A stretch of 64,000 nt of DNA, from positions 16,349,252 through 16,413,251 of the forward strand of contig NW_024881301.1 in NCBI RefSeq assembly GCF_018691265.1. Direction: 5' to 3'. This DNA comes from Tyto alba (taxonomy: Eukaryota; Chordata; Aves; Strigiformes; Tytonidae). Every line of letters begins with the position of its first letter. The stretch's first letter is position 1. Positions 59,187 to 64,000 of this stretch are shown here, piece after piece. The notes beneath the pieces are model-generated. The model did no database searches and had not been told where the DNA came from. It was given only the letters and a program-made list of their open reading frames with translations. The position numbers and the translations under genes were made by a program.

Positions 59187-59847
59187 AATTGCCGGGAAAG
59201 GCTCTCCGACCCTTCGCTGGGACGGGGCTCCCCAGCTGATGCATGGGTCGGGGTGATGGTAAAGTATGAGGGCAACTGGTGATGTATCTTTCTTAATCAC
59301 TATAGCTAGCTTTATGTAGTAATGACTAGGTGCATTACCTTGCTTATTCTTTCTGCTGCTTTAAACTAAAATAAGCCTATTTCTCTAGCTTGGTGTCTGT
59401 GTCCTTTGTGTTAACCCCATCAATTGGCAAAACAACTCTCAAGACCTGATTTGTCCCTGACATAACCTCTTTGACTTCTGTTTGGCAAATAGATATTGCA
59501 AGAACATGACATACAGTAATTATTTGTGTACACTTTAGATAGAGACTATGTAACATGAGTTTGAGTTTATAGAAAATTTTGTGTAAGGAATTAAATTAAT
59601 CCTTAAAATGACCCTTTATTTTCATGTATTCTTTACTGATGCATTAACTTGATTCTCAGCCATCTGTGGGAATTCTTTGTTAGCATTCAGAATTTTACAT
59701 TACTTGAAACCTTATACAGCTCAGTAGACTTCAACCTTATTATTATCTTGATCTGTTATGTTCACTTTTATTTCTTTCAGCATTTTTAGTAATTCTTTGC
59801 CATCCCCTCTGTGTTTGTTTCAACTAAACAGATACTCTGTCTCTTAA

Positions 59848-59881
59848 AACAAACAAACAAAACAAAAACAAAAACAAAAAC
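59848..59881 (+). repeat. (CAAA/CAAAA)n microsatellite
   Basis: AAACAAACAAACAAAACAAA and following CAAAAA units. Confidence 0.75.
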
Positions 59882-61129
59882 TAAAAAGAAAGAGGAACCA
59901 GTCATTTAAGGTATATACCAGGAGATAATGAAATCAGATCTTTTTCTGCATGTTCACTAGGAGAAAAGAGTTTCCATGTGTTCCCAATGGAAGGGAGAAG
60001 ATATTGAATGGGACAAACTAAAACTAGTTCTTCAAGAGGCAAGGGAACTTTGGGTGAGCATTCTAGATTTTCATATTGCATAAAAGAAAAATAAATAAGA
60101 TGAATCTGTAACATGTTATTTGAAAATAGATATTTTTTTTTTGCTATTATTACTTGCTATTATCTTCTCTTTAGCCATCTATTTAATATTTTCTAACTTT
60201 TACTATTACAAAAAATGAAAATGTGCCCACCCTTATAATGTATCTATCAAAAATAACCACAAAATCGTCTATTTGTAGACCAGCTCATTGAAAGCAATGC
60301 CTGCTCATACTTGTTCTAAGTCAGAGTGAAGCACGCAAAGTTGGGCAAAATTGTTATGTGTTGAAAAATACATACACATAAACTGTTCTTTATGTTTTAA
60401 TGAAGTATAATAATGGATTACATTGGCTACTTCAATTCCATATCTTAGCTCTTGGAGAGCTTTATGCCCCCAAAATTAGGGATTAACATGTCTAGAGAGC
60501 AAAACTGAGATTGGATGTTACACATTTCCAGGTCAAGATTGATTAAATAATGGTGTACATCTCTCTCTTCACTGTTTTTCAGGCAATGACACTTCCTTAA
60601 AAATGCCATGGGGACCTTCTTCCTCATACATTGTTGAATAATTACATCTTCTTTTACTTGTATACCTCTGGGTTTCAAGAAACTAGTCTGTCTGTGAGAA
60701 ATCTTCTGGAATTGACTTCCTTTCAGTTCAAGACTTGCTGTACTGAAGCTGACAGTTTAAGTGCTGTTTGCTCTGATTTACAGGTATTGAGGCATTTTTT
60801 ACCTCTGGAAAAAAAGATATTGATGAAGAAGAAGGTGTTGGGGTGAACATTTCCCCAGTAGCTTGCTCCTCATGTGGTTTAGAATGTATTTTCTGTGTCA
60901 AAGCATTCATGTCCTCTTTCTGTGTGTGGGATGAGGTGCTGAAATGCATGGCTTGTCAGAGCAACTTGTTCCTATCTCTTGAATGAAAGCAGACTGCGGC
61001 TCCTTTGAGGTCCTGAAAGCACACCTTTCAAAATAACTCTGAAGAGTGATAGGTCTTCCTGATTTTCATATGTAATGTGATCTATCAGGAAATTCAGTCT
61101 CAGAGAAATAGCTTTTGGTTTAAGCAAAA

Positions 61130-61600
61130 CGTGACCATTTGAGCATCAGGAATCACAACAGCAAGGTCAGCAATGCTATCACTCATTGAGTGTTAATCTT
61201 CCAACATTGCAGCTTTTAATTCTGCTACAGTTTCAACAGCAGACAAAGAGGTTAAAAAATAGAGCAAAAAATGTTATCATTTTTAACACTAAACCTTTTA
61301 ACTAAATGTCTGTGTGATGTTTATTATTTAGTGAGGCTGTGAATTTGCAGGTCATGAGCATTGTGTTGTTCTAAAAGCAGCTGTAAAATTCCACACCAGC
61401 TCGTGTGACATTTAGCAGTGTAGTTTCACCTGCATTTTATCTTTACACCGAGAAGAGTTTTAAGTGTTTTAAATAGGCATTGATTTTACAAGGGCAGGTT
61501 GCTTTTTCAGTCCAAATCATTTGACATAATTGCACTGTAACTAGTGCCAATCCCTGGAAAATATCTGTAATTCCTTTAATATTAACACAGTTTTCCTTGT
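61130..61600. promoter_or_regulatory. Candidate conserved non-coding element
   Basis: A patch of balanced composition with few homopolymers, including AACAGCAAGGTCAGCAATGC, AACACTAAACCTTTTAAC, GCAGGTCATGAGC, CACACCAGCTCGTGTGACA and TTTGACATAATTGCACTG. Proposed only because it stands out from its low-complexity surroundings. Confidence 0.25.
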
Positions 61601-64000
61601 GTGTGATTTCTTTCTATATTTGAGTATAACATTAAAATTCTTCATTTTTTAAATATAAAGTTTACTTTTTTTTTTTTTGTAACAGAACATTTTCTATTTA
61701 CAAAATATAAGTTTTTGCTATTTTTTTTGAACTTGTTTGTTGAAAATTCATACTTATGAAACTGAAATTTACTTTGGCTTAAAATGAAAATGAATTAAAA
61801 GTTTATAATTTCTGGCAACATATGAAGTCCACTCAGCATTATTCAAAATATATATACTTGTGAGAACATTATGATGATTGAAATTTAAAAATCTCTTCTA
61901 CTCAGAGAACAGCAACAGATTTTCAGAACAGAGCCTCTTTTTGGACATATGTTTGCCTGATATTTGATTCAATGAAAGATTTATTGTGGAAATGTTGAAA
62001 TTCTGCAAGTATTAAATTTAATGCTTGAAAATTTCTTTCATTTTTTAAATTAAAAATTATTCTTTTCTTCTGTTTTAAATTTTCTCTAGGACATAGTCTT
62101 CTTTTCTGATTTAGCTCTTCCCTTTCTTAATTTGAGTTTTTTCCTTCCATAGATTTTTTAGGGTGTTTGCTTTTTTTTCTTGTTTTTAACTATTATGCTT
62201 GTAGTTTCTTCATTTTGATACTAATTTTTGGTCATTCCTCTTTTTATCTGTCATCATTTATCAACAGTTCTCTATCCTATTTTCAATTTTTAAACATACA
62301 CTGGAGAAGTCACATCTTCTCCCTAGTGCATGCAATTGGAGATTATTTTTCCACATATAGAATGTGTATGTACGTGTTATTTACATTCTTCTAAGAGAAA
62401 AAAATCTGCCAAGAGTGAGATGAAGTTGTTGTCAGCAGCTACAAAGAAGTTGGTGCATTTTGGAAGGAATTTTTTTTTTTATTATTACATTATTTTTTTT
62501 ATTATCAGTTACAATGGTTTCTTTCTGCATATGAAATTATACAGAATTTAATTAGGTTAATGTATTCAAATCTTATTCTGTGAGAAAACTCAGGCTTCCC
62601 CTACTGATTAGCTACCTTCTTTTAGATTATGCAACTGGATCATGCATTTTTCTTCAAAGTATCTTTCATTATAGAAAGTCAGATTTATTTGTTTTGGTAT
62701 TTTTGATCATAATTATAAAAAAACTTAACCCATGAACAGGGTTTTTTTCTCACTAGGAATGGAAAGTCTACTTTGCAGGATCCTGTCAAGTTGGCCTACT
62801 AATAATTTCTAAAGATGAAGTAGGAACATTTTGTTTTGTTTTGTTTTTGAAACAGGATAATAATTAGCTTTTACTGCTTACTGCTTATCAGTACAACCAG
62901 TAAAGATAAATCAAGTTCCATATGACAATTTAAAAACTCAAGACCAGAATATCATATGGACAGAACAATATTTTGGAAAGCAGGAACATTTCACTCTGGT
63001 GTAGATGACGATCGACTGAGTGGGAACATAGCTTATTCTCTTGATAAGAAGAAAAGCAATTACATACACATAAAAGATCAGAAAGAGCATAACACAGAAA
63101 GTCCAGTGAACACTTGTAATAGTGTTTGAAGTGTCTAAACCCACAGTTTAATGAAAAGGAAAAGTTTAACCTCTAAATCTCTTTTTAAATTAACCATTCA
63201 CATTTCAGATTTGTCTGTGACCTTTTAGATTTAGCTTTATCATTAGTATTTCGAATATTTTATAATAACAGAATATAGAAGTTGCTACTTGTGTTTCCAA
63301 TCTCTGCATAATTCCTTGTCAACTATGATGTCAAAAATATTTCCCACAAAAAGGCATTAATAATTAAAAAGGCATTAACAGTCTACAGCTGCAAGAGTTA
63401 ATTTCTTGATGCAATTATATTTAACATTTCATGTCCCTTTATAGTTGGGAACTGATGCACATATGAACCAATTATCATATTATTGTTACCAGGACTAAAA
63501 TTTTTAACCCTGCTTCTAAATTTTTTATTGCTTTATTCGGACAAGTCTCTCACAACCTGAGGATTATTCTATGTAAATTTGCTGTATTTAGTTATGTTAA
63601 GTATGACATTTTGAAATACACAGAATAAGTGTTACATAAATCAAAAGTATTTTTTAAAGTAACTTTTACAAACAGATGAGAAAAATGCCAGATTTTTTTT
63701 TTTTCTTAATCTGTATAGCCTCTGGATCACTGCTATGCCTAACTTTTTGAAATAAAGCTTGTAATTTTGAGTTTAGGTTGTATAATTTCCTAAGACATTT
63801 TAAATATTACTTAAAACCATGGTTCGGATGGAGATAGCTTTGTTCTAAATTGGCATCCTCTAACATAAGTTGTGGATATGTCAGTTTTAATACTTTTAGA
63901 AATATTTCAGTAAAATGAACTATATGTCATGCTTGATACGGAATATTCATCATTAAATGGCTCCTTGTCATCCATATTGATACTTTCACTATTAGTCTTT

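Larger units (their letters stand above)
58660..59462 (+). mobile_element. LTR with duplicated U3, TATA and kB-like site
   Basis: A clear TATAAAA box (59114-59120), a GC-rich, CpG-bearing leader (59140-59240) and an end TTTGTCCCTGACA at 59462 identify a plus-strand LTR. The 5' edge is uncertain: an imperfect tandem duplication of about 90 bases (58664-58850) spans the place where TGTTAATG (58680) or TGTAACCC (58695) could be the start. A palindrome (59020-59040) lies about 75 bases upstream of the TATA box, and GGGACTTCCC (59177-59186) about 60 bases downstream. The poly(A) signal is not canonical (AAAATAAGCC near 59369 is the nearest). No primer site or internal region follows. The 62-codon plus frame at 59051-59239 and its minus shadow are not considered genes. 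Confidence 0.65.
59463..64000. other. Unique AT-rich sequence, no gene seen
   Basis: No CR1, LTR or exon recognised. Contains a (CAAAA)n repeat (59848-59881), T runs near 61668 and 62469, and a complex patch at 61130-61600. Confidence 0.5.

Overview
This window looks like a stretch of bird nuclear genome with no host protein-coding gene that I can recognise. It is AT-rich. It carries three long CR1 (chicken repeat 1) LINE copies, short CR1 tails ending in the avian ATTCTATG-type repeat, and many solitary endogenous-retrovirus LTRs of kinds common in birds. I saw no Alu-, B1- or L1-like mammalian repeats. The assignment to birds is fairly firm. I cannot name the species, and a neoavian rather than a fowl is only an impression from the LTR families.

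Layout. Positions 1-18700 are repeat-dense. They hold a probable solo LTR (481-870), a rearranged cluster of one LTR superfamily in both orientations (3843-5925), an imperfect direct repeat (6096-6250 and 6739-6900), a complete solo LTR with a perfect 5-bp target duplication (7324-7924), an old minus-strand CR1 joined to an LTR promoter half (10085-11661), and a three-level nest (13486-18013). In the nest an LTR is split by a CR1, and that CR1 is split by two further antisense LTRs. Next comes an ERV remnant with LTR, a lysine-tRNA-type primer binding site and a stub of the second LTR (18126-18692).

Positions 18700-64000 are mostly unique AT-rich sequence. Scattered insertions are a young-looking solo LTR with a perfect 6-bp target duplication (28395-28928), two antisense LTRs of one family (31907-32490, 54977-55550), CR1 tails (30852-31110, 50106-50240), a near-full ORF2 CR1 (44430-46343), a truncated LTR (48362-48625), and an LTR with a tandemly duplicated 5' part, a kB-like site and a palindrome (about 58660-59462). 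Four patches of unusually complex sequence could be conserved non-coding elements (24990-25110, 39640-40040, 47330-47480, 61130-61600).

The only protein-coding sequence seen is decayed CR1 reverse transcriptase. No retroviral gag, pol or env remains next to any LTR. I found no convincing sign of a new biological system. The most informative content is the insertion history and the regulatory architecture of the LTRs. All calls come from reading the sequence and from remembered family features; no alignment or database search was possible.
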